A stretch of DNA of 64,000 nt from Myxococcales bacterium (GTDB taxonomy: Bacteria > Myxococcota_A > Polyangia > Polyangiales > Polyangiaceae). Position 1 is the stretch's first letter; the number at the start of each line of letters is the position of its first letter. Below are positions 49,445 through 59,700 of the stretch, piece after piece. The translations under genes and the position numbers were made by a program. Location: NCBI GenBank assembly GCA_016720545.1, contig JADKKK010000003.1:553600-617599 (forward strand). The letters run 5' to 3'. The notes beneath the pieces are model-generated. The model had not been told where the DNA came from, did no database searches, and was given only the letters and a program-made list of their open reading frames with translations.

Positions 49445-52400
49445 TCAAGGATCGGGCAGGCTCGACTCGAGCGGCATCACGTAGGTCGACGTGAGCTGAC
49501 GCATCACCTCGATGTTCGTCACGTAGCGCTTCAGCGTCGCGTCGGCCCCGGGGTTCTCGGGGTCGAGCTGCGGCTTGCCGCCCGCGAGCAGCAGCTTGGG
49601 GGTCCCGTCGGCGTTCATGCGCACCGACCCGTTAGCCTCGCGCTCCACGAGATACGCGATCGTGACGAGGCGGTTCGCCCACTCCAACATGCGGGCGCCG
49701 ATGCTCTTCTGATGGTCGAGCTCGAAATCCCGCTCGGTGCCGGTGGTGTGGGCGCGGTAGGTGAGCCCCGTGGCCGGGTTGATGAAGGTGTAGGTCTCGC
49801 CGACGGGCCAGGTCACGGTCTCGCCCGCGCGGGACACGATCCGGGAGTCGTCGAGGAAGGCCTGCGACCAGCTCGTGGGGAAGAGCATCGTGCCCCACAC
49901 CATCGCGTAGAGCTGCTGGCTCCAGCCGAACGCGGGGTCTACGACCCTGGCCGAGGCCGGGCGCGTCCCCAAGGAGCCGAGGTTCCGCCACGGCGGGTAG
50001 ACCAGAGCGTTCGAGCCGTCGACCCACGGCGCCATGGACTCCACGTCTCCCGTGAGCACCGCCCCCATGAGGCGCTGCACCTGCGTGGGGTACAGCGTCG
50101 CGAAGTTCACGTTCTTGTAGCGGCCATCGACGAAGTCTTCTTTGGAGTTCGAGATGAAGGTATCGAACGCCTCCGACAGGTAATAGAGCGCCCAGGTCTT
50201 GTCGTAGAAGGACCCCACTTGGGTCTGGTAGTCGGACCACCAATAACCCTGCCCGTAGTCAAAGTCGTTGTGGATGTAGCGCCCCTGTCCGAGGGGCAGC
50301 GCGAACGGGTATTTCGTGTCCTTCGTGGGCGCCGAGTCCGCCATGAAGATGTCCTTCCGGACACCGTAGGGCGCGATCGCGTAGCAGTCATCCGCGCCCG
50401 TCGAGCAGTACGAGCCCGGCTCCGGTCGCATGAGCGAGCGCGTGAAGAGATCGAACGCCAGGGTCGACGCGAGCGAGAGCGGTCCGTAGTTTCCGTCGGC
50501 GAGGAGGCTCTTGTCGGGGGCCGTCGGGTCGGGGGTCTCGAGCACCATCGCGAAGCCGAAGGTCTTCGCGATGTTCTGGATGGCGTCCAGGTAGTGCGAC
50601 TGCGTGCGCGCCACCACGTCCCACGAGTTGAACGTGACGCGGTTTCGACGGAAGGCGTCGAGGATGTACCGGTTCTCGTAGCCCTGCTCGAGGAAGCGCA
50701 CCTGCTCGTAGGCGTCGGCGCCGGAGTCGTAGGAGAACGACGGGACGTTGCCCGAGTCGGAGTACTCGTCGGACGAGAACATGTACCCGCGCCGCACCCG
50801 CCCGGTCGGATCGGTCACTCGCTCGACCCGCGTGAAGTCGGGGTAGTCGGGGTCGGTCACGAAGTCGCTCATGTCGCGATAGTCGACGACGTCGAGCGGC
50901 GCGCCCGTACACGTGGCCCCGAGCGGCGCGGTCGGGCTGGGCGTGCACTCACCGAGGAGGCCGAACTCCTTCGCGTACTCGCTGTAGTGGATATAGCGAT
51001 AGTTGGCGTTGTTCGGCTCCGGGAAGGAGATCACGCCGAAGAGACCGGGTGAGGTCGCGAAGGCGGTCCGGCGGTAGGCGTCGCGCTTCGCGAGCGGCGA
51101 GCTCGAGGTGACGGTGACCGAGGGCGCGTTCCACACGTCGACCGTGCCGCCGTACCCGAAGCGCACCGCCGCGCGGTCGTACTTGCCAATGATGAAGAAG
51201 TCTTGGACGTGGTCACCGGGGTAGTCCATCACGCTGCTGCTGGCCGACGCGTTGATGAGCCCGTCGGTCTCGCGCTGCGTGAGCGGGTCCTTCCAGCGGG
51301 GGCCGATGCACTCCTCGCCGTCGGTGTTCCCATCTGCGCAGGTCTTCTTCACGGTGCCGTTGTTCGTGCGGAGCTGCCAGTACTCGCTGCCGTAGTTGAG
51401 CGAGTCGAAGGTGCCCGCGAAGTTGTGCCGCAAGCCCACCGCGTGCCCGAACTCGTGGGAGAACACGCTGTCCGAGAACTTCTGGCGCGCCCAGGCGAAC
51501 ACCTTGTCGCGCTTCGTGCGGGCGGCCTCGGGATCCGCGGGGTCGATGGTCCCGAACAGCCGCTGGGCCTCGCGGGCGAGGCCGACCAGGTTGTCCGCCT
51601 CGGGCCCCTCGCGCCGACACGAGTGCCTGTGGGCGCGACCCACGCGCTTGCGCGCCTCGTAGGCCCGCCGGAAGGCCGGCGTGCCCAGCGCGCGGAGCGG
51701 TGAGGCCTTGGCCGCGAGCTCCTTCGTGACCGGGAGCCGCGGGTCTTGCCCAGCGAGCTGCGCCATCTCGGGGGTCACGATCTGCGCCTCCAGCGAGGAG
51801 CCGCGCAGCTTCGCGAGCCTGTCGGCGATCACCGCGTCGCCGGCGCCCATCCGCCCCGACTGGCTGAGCTCTCGCATGCGGTTCTTGCGGCGCAGCGTGG
51901 GCGGCAGCAGACGCGACGCTCCTGGCTTCCCCGTGACGAACGGCGCCATGACCTTCGGGTCGAACGCCTCGTGGCGCGACGCGACCTCGGCCGCGCTCAT
52001 CCCGCCCGGGAGGGGCGCGCCCCGGGTGTTCTGCTTCACCCAGTCGGCCACGTTCTGCCCCTTCACGAAGGCGGTCGGCGCGATCTCGCCGTTCAGCAGG
52101 CCGACGAGATCCGTCAGCGTGGCGGAGGCGCGGTCGAGCACGGACCGCCACTGGTTCACGCTGCCAGCGATCTTCTCGCCGGTGAGCGGGTCTTCGGCGT
52201 CGACCATGATGCCCCACGGCGACTGGCGCTGTGGGCTGTCGACCAAGGAGAAGAGGTTGAAGCGCAGGTCGCCCACTCGAGGGCTGATGGGCTCGGTGCC
52301 GCACGCCGGATCGTCCTTCGATGGGTCGACCGGGTTGTGGCACAGCACGAACACGCGCGGCACCTGACGCTCGCCCTCGCCCAAGGGTGGCGTGAAGTCG

Positions 52401-53746
52401 TCCGACCAGGTGGCCGGCCACCCGAGGCGCTCCTCGCAGCCCGCCTCCTTCGTGCGACGACACTCGACGAGGCGCGCGGCCAACACGCCGGCGCGCACGG
52501 TGTCGCTCCAGGTCTCGACGACCTTCTTGGAGCCCTCGAAGAGGTCCTCGGGGAAGCCGCGGTTCGTGTGCCACACGGTGGTCTTCACCTTGCGATCTCG
52601 GAGCGGGATCGTGCACGCGTGCCGAAACTCGTCGCAGCGCGAGCCGCGCCCGACCTTCTCGCACTCGTCCTCGGTGCCGTTGCCGTCGACGTCGCGGTGG
52701 ACGTCGGCGCCGGCCGGCGTGGTGGCGGTCGTGCCGCAGGCGACGGCGTCGTCGTGCGAGCGCTGCCAGATGTTCCACCGCGAGGCGAAGCGCTTCCAGC
52801 GGTCGTCGACGATGCCGTAGCGGCGGTCGTAGCCGAAGCGGTCGTTCGTGAAATACCCGAACATGTCCATCTTCTTGCCGTCGTAGTCGGCGGGCTCGTA
52901 GTCGGTGTCGACGACCTTCTTGAACGCGAGCCGCAGCTTCACCTCGCTGGGGTTGCAGCTCGTCTGCGGGAGCTCGCCCACGAGCCAGCATGCCGGAAAG
53001 TCGCCCCACTCCTCGTCGTGGATGACTTGGGGCGCGGCGAAGGCCTTCGCGGTCACGTCGAAATAGCCGTCTTTCAGGCGCAGCTCGGGAGCGTCTGGGC
53101 TCTTCGGATCGTCGACCCAATACGAGATGGGGTCCCACTTCACCGCGCCGTAGAGGCCGATTTGCGAGGGGCCGTCGAGGTCGTACGCGTCGGTGACGAG
53201 GTTCTTCGACCAGTCGACGCGCATGTACTGGCGCTCGTACCAGCGCTGGTCGACGTCGTCCTCCACGACGACGTTGTTCTCCTCGCCGGTGGAGGTGTTG
53301 TAGCTGCGGGCGATGTTGAAGTGCTTGAGGATGGCGAAGCTCGCCACGATCTGGCCGTCGTTCGTGCGACGCGGCGGTCCCACGCGGGGCTCGTCGTTTC
53401 GGGCGGGGCCGACTGTGCCCTTGCCGTCCGTAGCGTCGACGAGCTCGTAGGCGAGCCGCGCCACGAGGAGGTTCTGGGTGACCTCCCAGCGGATGCGCAC
53501 GGTGGGCTGCGCGTCGGAGGCGGTGAAGAGCGACTCGGAGCCCGCCCCGGGGGCGACGTCCACGACCGTCGTGCGGAAGTAGAACTCGGGATCGTCGTCG
53601 ACGCTCGCGAGGTCTTTGCCCACGAAGAACTCCTTCGGGAGCACCCCGCTCTGCACCTGATCGATGGGCGGCCTCTCCCCCGCACACCCTGAGCCAGCCA
53701 GCGCGCAGCTCAGCGCGAGCCCGAACACGATCGCAGCCTTCGACAT
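49445..53746 (-). CDS. Giant zinc metalloprotease lipoprotein (metzincin type)
   Basis: A 1433-residue protein. ATG 53746, with GGGAGGG upstream, opens a lipoprotein signal (FGLALSCALAGSGC, Cys21). The metzincin zinc motif HEFGHAVGLRH (His764, Glu765, His768, His774) is complete, with a downstream SSVMDYPGD that supplies the Met-turn. The large N-terminal part has Asp-rich β-segments. The family resembles the DUF5117/DUF4953 EcxA-like group of large metalloproteases. It acts at the cell surface or outside; the substrate is unknown. It lies alone, convergent with the methyltransferase gene. Confidence 0.82.
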   Translation of the reverse strand: MSKAAIVFGLALSCALAGSGCAGERPPIDQVQSGVLPKEFFVGKDLASVDDDPEFYFRTTVVDVAPGAGSESLFTASDAQPTVRIRWEVTQNLLVARLAYELVDATDGKGTVGPARNDEPRVGPPRRTNDGQIVASFAILKHFNIARSYNTSTGEENNVVVEDDVDQRWYERQYMRVDWSKNLVTDAYDLDGPSQIGLYGAVKWDPISYWVDDPKSPDAPELRLKDGYFDVTAKAFAAPQVIHDEEWGDFPACWLVGELPQTSCNPSEVKLRLAFKKVVDTDYEPADYDGKKMDMFGYFTNDRFGYDRRYGIVDDRWKRFASRWNIWQRSHDDAVACGTTATTPAGADVHRDVDGNGTEDECEKVGRGSRCDEFRHACTIPLRDRKVKTTVWHTNRGFPEDLFEGSKKVVETWSDTVRAGVLAARLVECRRTKEAGCEERLGWPATWSDDFTPPLGEGERQVPRVFVLCHNPVDPSKDDPACGTEPISPRVGDLRFNLFSLVDSPQRQSPWGIMVDAEDPLTGEKIAGSVNQWRSVLDRASATLTDLVGLLNGEIAPTAFVKGQNVADWVKQNTRGAPLPGGMSAAEVASRHEAFDPKVMAPFVTGKPGASRLLPPTLRRKNRMRELSQSGRMGAGDAVIADRLAKLRGSSLEAQIVTPEMAQLAGQDPRLPVTKELAAKASPLRALGTPAFRRAYEARKRVGRAHRHSCRREGPEADNLVGLAREAQRLFGTIDPADPEAARTKRDKVFAWARQKFSDSVFSHEFGHAVGLRHNFAGTFDSLNYGSEYWQLRTNNGTVKKTCADGNTDGEECIGPRWKDPLTQRETDGLINASASSSVMDYPGDHVQDFFIIGKYDRAAVRFGYGGTVDVWNAPSVTVTSSSPLAKRDAYRRTAFATSPGLFGVISFPEPNNANYRYIHYSEYAKEFGLLGECTPSPTAPLGATCTGAPLDVVDYRDMSDFVTDPDYPDFTRVERVTDPTGRVRRGYMFSSDEYSDSGNVPSFSYDSGADAYEQVRFLEQGYENRYILDAFRRNRVTFNSWDVVARTQSHYLDAIQNIAKTFGFAMVLETPDPTAPDKSLLADGNYGPLSLASTLAFDLFTRSLMRPEPGSYCSTGADDCYAIAPYGVRKDIFMADSAPTKDTKYPFALPLGQGRYIHNDFDYGQGYWWSDYQTQVGSFYDKTWALYYLSEAFDTFISNSKEDFVDGRYKNVNFATLYPTQVQRLMGAVLTGDVESMAPWVDGSNALVYPPWRNLGSLGTRPASARVVDPAFGWSQQLYAMVWGTMLFPTSWSQAFLDDSRIVSRAGETVTWPVGETYTFINPATGLTYRAHTTGTERDFELDHQKSIGARMLEWANRLVTIAYLVEREANGSVRMNADGTPKLLLAGGKPQLDPENPGADATLKRYVTNIEVMRQLTSTYVMPLESSLPDP

Positions 53747-53919
53747 GACGCGCCCTCCCAGTCTCGTGGGCGCACGCGGCGACAGCGCCGGATCGTGCGC
53801 AAGCCAAGCGGCGGTTCTACCATCTGCCAACGCCGCGCGCACCGGCCGCGAGCGCTACGATCGCGGCGCTCGCGTGTGTGAGTCTCTTGCCTACCTCGCG
53901 CGAGCGCGTGACCAGTCGG

Positions 53920-55965
53920 CTACTTGGCGCAGCGAAACCCGACGTCGGGCTGACGGTTGTCGGGGGCGGCCTTCGCGCGCGCCGTCGCGCGGAGGGACGC
54001 CGGCGTGACGCTGCTCCACGAGCCACCTCGCACGACCCGGGCCACGGTCCCGCAGGCGGTCTCGCCGTACGGACAGAAGGGCGCGTCGACCCACTCGGCG
54101 ACGTTGCCGGCCATGTCGAACGCGCCGAACGGGCTCACCCCGGCGGGGAACGCGCCGACGGGGGAGGTGCCCTCCCAGCGATCGTCCCCATCGACCAGAG
54201 CGGCCACCGTGTCGACGCTCCGCCGCGAGGGGATCCCGCAACCCTTGTCGCAAGCGTTCACGCGGAGCGGAGTGGGGGCGTCGTGGCCCCACGGGAACGG
54301 CCGCGCCTCGGGGCCTCGGGCGACGATCTCCCACTGGGCCTCGGTCGGGAGCGCCTTGTTCGCCCAGCGGCAATACGCCGCCGCGTCGTCGAACGAGACG
54401 CAGTTCATCGGGTGCTCCGCGGTGCCGTCGCGTCCCTCGTTGCAGAAGCGGCTCCACGCCACGCGCTCCTCTTTGGTAGCGGTGGGCCACGCGGCGTCCT
54501 TGTGGCCGGCGCGGCAGCCCCCGCGCTTCACGCACTCGGCGTACTCCGCGACGGTGACCTCGGTCATATCCATGCAGAACGCATTTACCTGCTCGGTGTG
54601 CGCCGGCTGCTCTTCGCGCGGGCCTCCATCCGCGCCGACGAACCCGACGGTGGCCGCGACGCGCACCATGCCCTTGGGGCAGTACGGCAGCGCGCCCGGC
54701 GTGACCGCGGCGTCCTCCGGCTCGCCGGCGGGGCCGCGGGGGCGGAGGAGCACCGCGACCCCGCCGAGGGCGGCGAGCACGAGGGCGCCGGCGGCCAAGA
54801 CCCGAGGCGAGGGCCCGCTGACCGGGAGCGGCGCGGGCTCGGCCGCGGGCTCGTCGGAGTCGGCGACAGCGTCGCTCGGGGTCACGGCGAGCGACGCACG
54901 GAGTGGCGCAGCGGGCGCCCCCGTGGCCACGGTGGCGGCGTCGCCGAGGCGCGCGTTCGCGGTGGCCGAGAGGGGTGTGACGATCCCGTTCGGATCGGTC
55001 CGCGGGCGGCTGTCGGGCAGCGAGGGGCGCCGGGGCGGGACGGAGGTGGCGGGCGGCGCGAACCCGCACAGGGCGCAGAGCGCCGCGTAGGCCTCGGTGG
55101 CGTCGCCGTAGCGATCGCGCGGCTCGCGCGCCACGGCGCGGGCGAACCAGGTATCGAACGAGCCCGGGAGCGTCGTGGGGGCCCCGAGCTCGCGGGCTCG
55201 CTGGCTGGCCGGGGGGATGGGCTCGAGCACGAGCTCGCGAAAGAAGCCCCGCACGCGGCCACCCTCGCCTGCGCCCCCGTCGCCGCGCGCCGCGAGCCAG
55301 AACTCGTGGCCGGTGAGCATGTGGAACGCGAGGAGCCCCAGGGCCCACACGTCGGTCGCGGGGCTGATGTCGGCGCTCCGCTCGGTCTGCTCCGGGGCCA
55401 TCCAGAGGGGAGAGCCGATGGCGCCGGTGTTCGCGCGCGCCTCCTCCAGGAGCTTGGCGATGCCAAAGTCAAGAACCTTGACCGTATACGCCTCCTGCGC
55501 GCGCTTCGAGTGCGCGAGGAACACGTTCGCGGGCTTCAGGTCGCGGTGCACGATCCCGGCGGCGTGCGCCGCGCCGAGCGCGTGGCACACCTGGCCGAGG
55601 ATGGCGGCCGACTCGGCCAACGTGAACGGGCCGTGGCTTCGCACGGTGGCGGAGAGATCGTCGCCGACGAGCAGCTCCATCGCGAGCCACGGGGTTCCCG
55701 TGGCGGCGTCGACGCCCGCGCCCACCACCTCCACGACGTGCTCGCTCGCGATGCGCGCGCCGACCCTCGCCTCGAGCGCGAACTTCTCCCGAAGCTCGGG
55801 GCTCGAAGCCATTCCAAAGTGCATGAGCTTGAGCGCGCGCGGGCGACCCGTGGAGAGCTGCTCGGCCAGATAGACCGCCCCCATCCCGCCGGACGCGAGC
55901 CTCCGGACGACGCGGAACTCGGCGGCGAAGAGCGTCCCCTCGGCCAGGTCCGCGTGGCTAAACAC
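53920..55965 (-). CDS. Ser/Thr kinase fused to a formylglycine-enzyme-like (SUMF1) domain
   Basis: A 681-residue protein with a GTG start, 9 bp after the PPTase stop, so very likely the last gene of the PUFA operon. Residues 1-275 form a complete kinase: RLASGGMGAVYLAE, RALKLM (Lys), HRDLKPANV, DFGIAK and WMAPEQ. A transmembrane helix (about 385-405) separates it from a C-terminal SUMF1/FGE-sulfatase-fold domain (EVTVAEYAECVKRGGC, NCVSFDDAAAYCRWANK, LPTEAQWEIVARG, GNVAEWV, GGSWSS, GFRCAK). Such kinase-FGE fusions probably sense an extracytoplasmic ligand with the FGE fold rather than make formylglycine. Confidence 0.88.
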   Translation of the reverse strand: MFSHADLAEGTLFAAEFRVVRRLASGGMGAVYLAEQLSTGRPRALKLMHFGMASSPELREKFALEARVGARIASEHVVEVVGAGVDAATGTPWLAMELLVGDDLSATVRSHGPFTLAESAAILGQVCHALGAAHAAGIVHRDLKPANVFLAHSKRAQEAYTVKVLDFGIAKLLEEARANTGAIGSPLWMAPEQTERSADISPATDVWALGLLAFHMLTGHEFWLAARGDGGAGEGGRVRGFFRELVLEPIPPASQRARELGAPTTLPGSFDTWFARAVAREPRDRYGDATEAYAALCALCGFAPPATSVPPRRPSLPDSRPRTDPNGIVTPLSATANARLGDAATVATGAPAAPLRASLAVTPSDAVADSDEPAAEPAPLPVSGPSPRVLAAGALVLAALGGVAVLLRPRGPAGEPEDAAVTPGALPYCPKGMVRVAATVGFVGADGGPREEQPAHTEQVNAFCMDMTEVTVAEYAECVKRGGCRAGHKDAAWPTATKEERVAWSRFCNEGRDGTAEHPMNCVSFDDAAAYCRWANKALPTEAQWEIVARGPEARPFPWGHDAPTPLRVNACDKGCGIPSRRSVDTVAALVDGDDRWEGTSPVGAFPAGVSPFGAFDMAGNVAEWVDAPFCPYGETACGTVARVVRGGSWSSVTPASLRATARAKAAPDNRQPDVGFRCAK

Positions 55966-55974
55966 GAGGTCATG

Positions 55975-56709
55975 TTACCCTGAAGCTGGCCGCCCCCGCG
56001 CGGAACCGCGCGAGTCGCGGACCAGCGAGGTGAGCACGACGTCGTCGAGGGGCTCGAAGCGCCCGGCGAGCGTGAGCCCAGCGGGCAGGTGCTCGAGCGC
56101 GACGGTGAGCGCGATCTCGAACGCGCCGCGCTCGGCGTCGATCGACACGACGCGCGCGTCCTGAAAGCCAAAGTAGCGACGGACCTCGGGATAGAGGCAC
56201 TTGTAGAGGGTCTCCTTCGCGGAGAACACCAGGGTGAGGGCGCGCCCGCTCGACCAGCCGGTCCGCTCGCAGAGCTCGGGGAGCTCGCCGTCGGTGGTGA
56301 TGTGGGCGCCGATGCGGCGCGGGGCGTCGTCGTTCATCCACCGCTCGACGTCGACGCCGACCGCGCCCACGAGCCCGCTGCCGCTCGCCGCCGCCACGAC
56401 CACGCCCGTGGTGTGCGCGATGCTCCCCGCGGCGCCGGCGGGCCAGAGCGGCTCGCGGTTCGGGCCCTGGCCTAGGGGCTCCTCCGCGAGGGCGTGCGCG
56501 CAGTCGCGGAGGGCGGCCCGCGCGCAGTAGCGCCCCGCGAGATACTCGAGCCGCCGCTTCGGCACCGCCCCCGCGAGCGACGCGGGGAGCGGAATGCCGT
56601 CGAGCTCGGCCACGGTGGCGATCACCGCGTCGGTCGCGAGGTCCACGCGCACGGCGCGCGCTGCCACGTCGGCGGGGAACAGGTGGGCCGGCAGCTCGAG
56701 CGCGCGCAC
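55975..56709 (-). CDS. 4'-Phosphopantetheinyl transferase (Sfp/EntD type)
   Basis: A 244-residue protein, GTG start 2 bp after the Pfa3 stop codon (TGA-GC-GTG), so translationally coupled. It has the PPTase motifs RRLEYLAGRYCARAALR, PLWPAGAAGSIAHTTGVVVA, GVDVERW and FSAKETLYKCLYP (Glu/Lys pair for Mg-CoA). It transfers phosphopantetheine from CoA to the serine of acyl-carrier domains. The position indicates that it activates the ACPs of the Pfa2 subunit; a dedicated PPTase (PfaE role) is required for PUFA synthesis in other bacteria. Confidence 0.92.
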   Translation of the reverse strand: MRALELPAHLFPADVAARAVRVDLATDAVIATVAELDGIPLPASLAGAVPKRRLEYLAGRYCARAALRDCAHALAEEPLGQGPNREPLWPAGAAGSIAHTTGVVVAAASGSGLVGAVGVDVERWMNDDAPRRIGAHITTDGELPELCERTGWSSGRALTLVFSAKETLYKCLYPEVRRYFGFQDARVVSIDAERGAFEIALTVALEHLPAGLTLAGRFEPLDDVVLTSLVRDSRGSARGRPASG

Positions 56710-56711
56710 GC

Positions 56712-59700
56712 TCAGGCCGCGGGTGTGGTCGGGTCGGTCGCGACGAGCCGCACGGCGAGGCCCTTGGCCTCGTAGATGCGCTTGCCGTCGACCCAGAGCG
56801 ACCCCTCCGCCACCACGACGCGCGCGGGGACTCCGTCGCACACTTCGTCGCGGACCTCGGTGAGCTCCACGTCGACGACCACGACGTGGTTCGACGGGAT
56901 GACCTGGCCGCGGTACTTCCACGACATGGTCACGCCCGCGGCCTGCGTCTCGAAGCGCGGCGCCGCGAGCCCGCGGCCGAGGTCGAGCTCGATGACGAGC
57001 GCTTGGAGCGCCTGGAGGAGCGCCTCGATGCCGAGCGAGCCCGGCTGTACCGGGTCTTGGTAGAAGTGGGCCTTGAAGAACCACTGGCGCGCGGCGACGT
57101 CCTTCTCCGCCCGCAGACGGCCGAGGCCCGCCTTGCCCGCGAGCTCGCCCTCGCGCCAGAGACCCGTGAGCCGGTCGATCATGACCAGGCGCTCCTCGGG
57201 GAGCCGCAGCGAGCCGCCGAAGTAGCGCGCAGGACAGTCGCCGAGCTCGACGCGATGGTCGCTCGCGTCGACCAGGCGGGCCCGGTGCGCCGGCGTCATG
57301 GGGAGGCCGGCTTGGTCCTTCATGGTGTCGCCGGGGAAGAACCCGAAGACCGTCTTTAGCGTGTAGATTACACGCTCACCTGCGGTCATCACGACGTCGA
57401 AGCCCATGATGACGATCGCGTCGGCCTTGGAGATCGACGTGAGCTTCGTGGTCACGGTGAGCGTGCCCACGTCGGGGGTGATCTCCACGTGCTGCGTGCC
57501 GGTCCCGTCGAGGTTCCGGAAGTAGAGGTTGTCCTCCGAGTCGAGGGCGCCGCCGGTGTACGAGGCGAGCCACCCGCAGGGCTGGAGCGCGGTCTCGAGC
57601 ATGACGGGGAACGGCATGGCCCGCGCGTTGTTCTGCGTGAAGTACCACTCGTCCGCGGGCACGTCGTAGTCGATCACCGCGACGCTCCCGACCTCCATGC
57701 CGCCGATGCGCCCGGTGACGCTCGTGACGCGCGACATGAAGTGGTACGGCGGCCCGGGCAGCCGCGCGACGCGGCGGGTGCCGTCGAAGCGCGCGTACAT
57801 CGGCCCGAACGCCGACGACGGGACGCCCCACGCGCACGCGAGCAGCGACGCGTAGTCGAAGCGGAAGCCGTCGACCACGGCGACCGGGCGCGGGTCGCGC
57901 GCGGCCTCGCGCAGCGCCGGCACGTCGAGGCGACCCGCATCGAGCGGCCACGCCGGCACGAGGCGGAGCGCCATGCGCTTGCAGTGGAACGCCTTGCGTC
58001 CGTCGACGGTGCCGAGGATGTCGGCGTAGAGCGTGGGCGTGAGGCCTCCCACGACCTCCTCGACGAAGATCTCGTAGACGACCTCCTTCGACGTGGGCAC
58101 CGCCTGTCCCCGGCAGCGCAGGCTGTAGTTCTCCTCGGGGACCGGCTCGAAGCGCGAGCCGTCGTGATCGAGGGTGTGGCCCAGCGCGGTCATCAAGATC
58201 TGCATGGCCTGAAGGCCGCCCTCGAGCATGAGCGTGCCGGGCATGCAGGGGTCATTCTTGAAGTGGCCGTCGAAGAACCAGTGCTCGGGGGTGAGCGACA
58301 GCACCGCGCGGAGGTAGCCGCGGCCCCACGGGCCACCGTTCGGCTCGAAGGCCGTGACCTCGTCCAGCAGACGCATCTTGCCGCCAGCGATGGTGGGCGT
58401 GCGCGTGTGCGAGTCGGCGTGATCGAGCTCGGGCCCGAAGCACTCCCCGAGGCGGCCCTCGACGAACGCGGTGATCTGGTCGCGGCTGAAGGCCCTTCGC
58501 GACGACAGCGCGCGCGGCGGATCGAGCCGAGGGTTCGCGACCGGCGTCGCGGCCTCGGGCGACCAGAGCACGCCCGCCGAGCCGGCGAGCTCTTCGTCGG
58601 TGAAGAACCCCGCCTGACCGCTCCGCACGCTCATGCGAAGCTCGCCGTTCACCCAGCAGTTGTAGTGGAAGAAGAAGAGCCGGATGCCGTTCTGCTCGGC
58701 GTGCCCGTCGACGAGGATCTCGTAGTGGAGCGTATCGCCGAGCGTGGGCAGCGGGCCGTGGCTCTTCAGCTCGCAGCCGAGCAGGCGATACACCCGCTCG
58801 CCGCGGTTCAGGAAGTCGGCCCCGAGCCACGAGATGAGCATGAGGTCGGCCTGGCCCGACTCGACCAGCAGGCCCGCGGGCATGCGACCCTCGTGGAGGT
58901 ACCACGCGCCCGGCGTGACGTCGGTCTCGGTCCAGATGGTGCCGAGGCCGAGCGTGCCCGGTGTGCCCTCGATCCCGAGCACGCGATCGGCGAGCAGCAG
59001 CGGCGGCTCGGGCATGCGCACCTGGCGCGCGTAGCCGTCCTGCTGGCGGAACAAGTCCCCGAATATTTTCGATATTTCGCCGCTGGCGTGGATCTCGAGG
59101 CCCGCACGATCGAAGGTCGGCCCGGTGGGCGTGCGAGGCCTTGGCGTGGCCGCGCGCGGAGCCACCTTCGCCTCGGGGGCCTTGGCGGGCGCCGCGAGGG
59201 CCTGGGTGGGCGGGGCCTTGGCGAGCGGGCTCTCGCTCTTCGCGGGGGACGGCGCGGGCGCCGCCGACCTCGCGAGCACGGGCGCGGCGCGCGGCGCCTC
59301 GACGGCCGCCGGTGTCGGTGCCGGGACGGGCGCGACAGGCGTAGGCCGCGCGCCTGGCGCCGGAGCGACCAGCGCTTCGTGCCGCGCGTCGTCGGCGTGG
59401 GGCGAGGCGTCCGCGCCGCCGCGCGCCCAGCGGCCAAGCGGGGCGAGCGTGACGTCGACGAAGCGCGCTTGCAGCTCGATCTGCTGACGCATGAAGGCCG
59501 TGTGGAGCTCGGCCAGCCGCGCGTGGTGCGCGGTGAGCGCGCCGAGCGGCGGCGGCGAGGCGTGAGGCGACGGGTGCGGCGGCGCGAGGTGCGGCGCTTG
59601 CGCCACCGCGGACCGCGCGACCGGGCTCGCGGGCCGCGGCGCGGGAGCGGTCGGTCGGGGCGCCGGGGTCGAAGGCGGGGCAGGTCGCGTCGCCGTCCCT

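Noticed and set aside
51746..53692. 648-codon plus-strand frame antisense to the metalloprotease
   Set aside because: It is a composition shadow; the minus-strand frame has a lipoprotein signal, HExxH motif and Met-turn.
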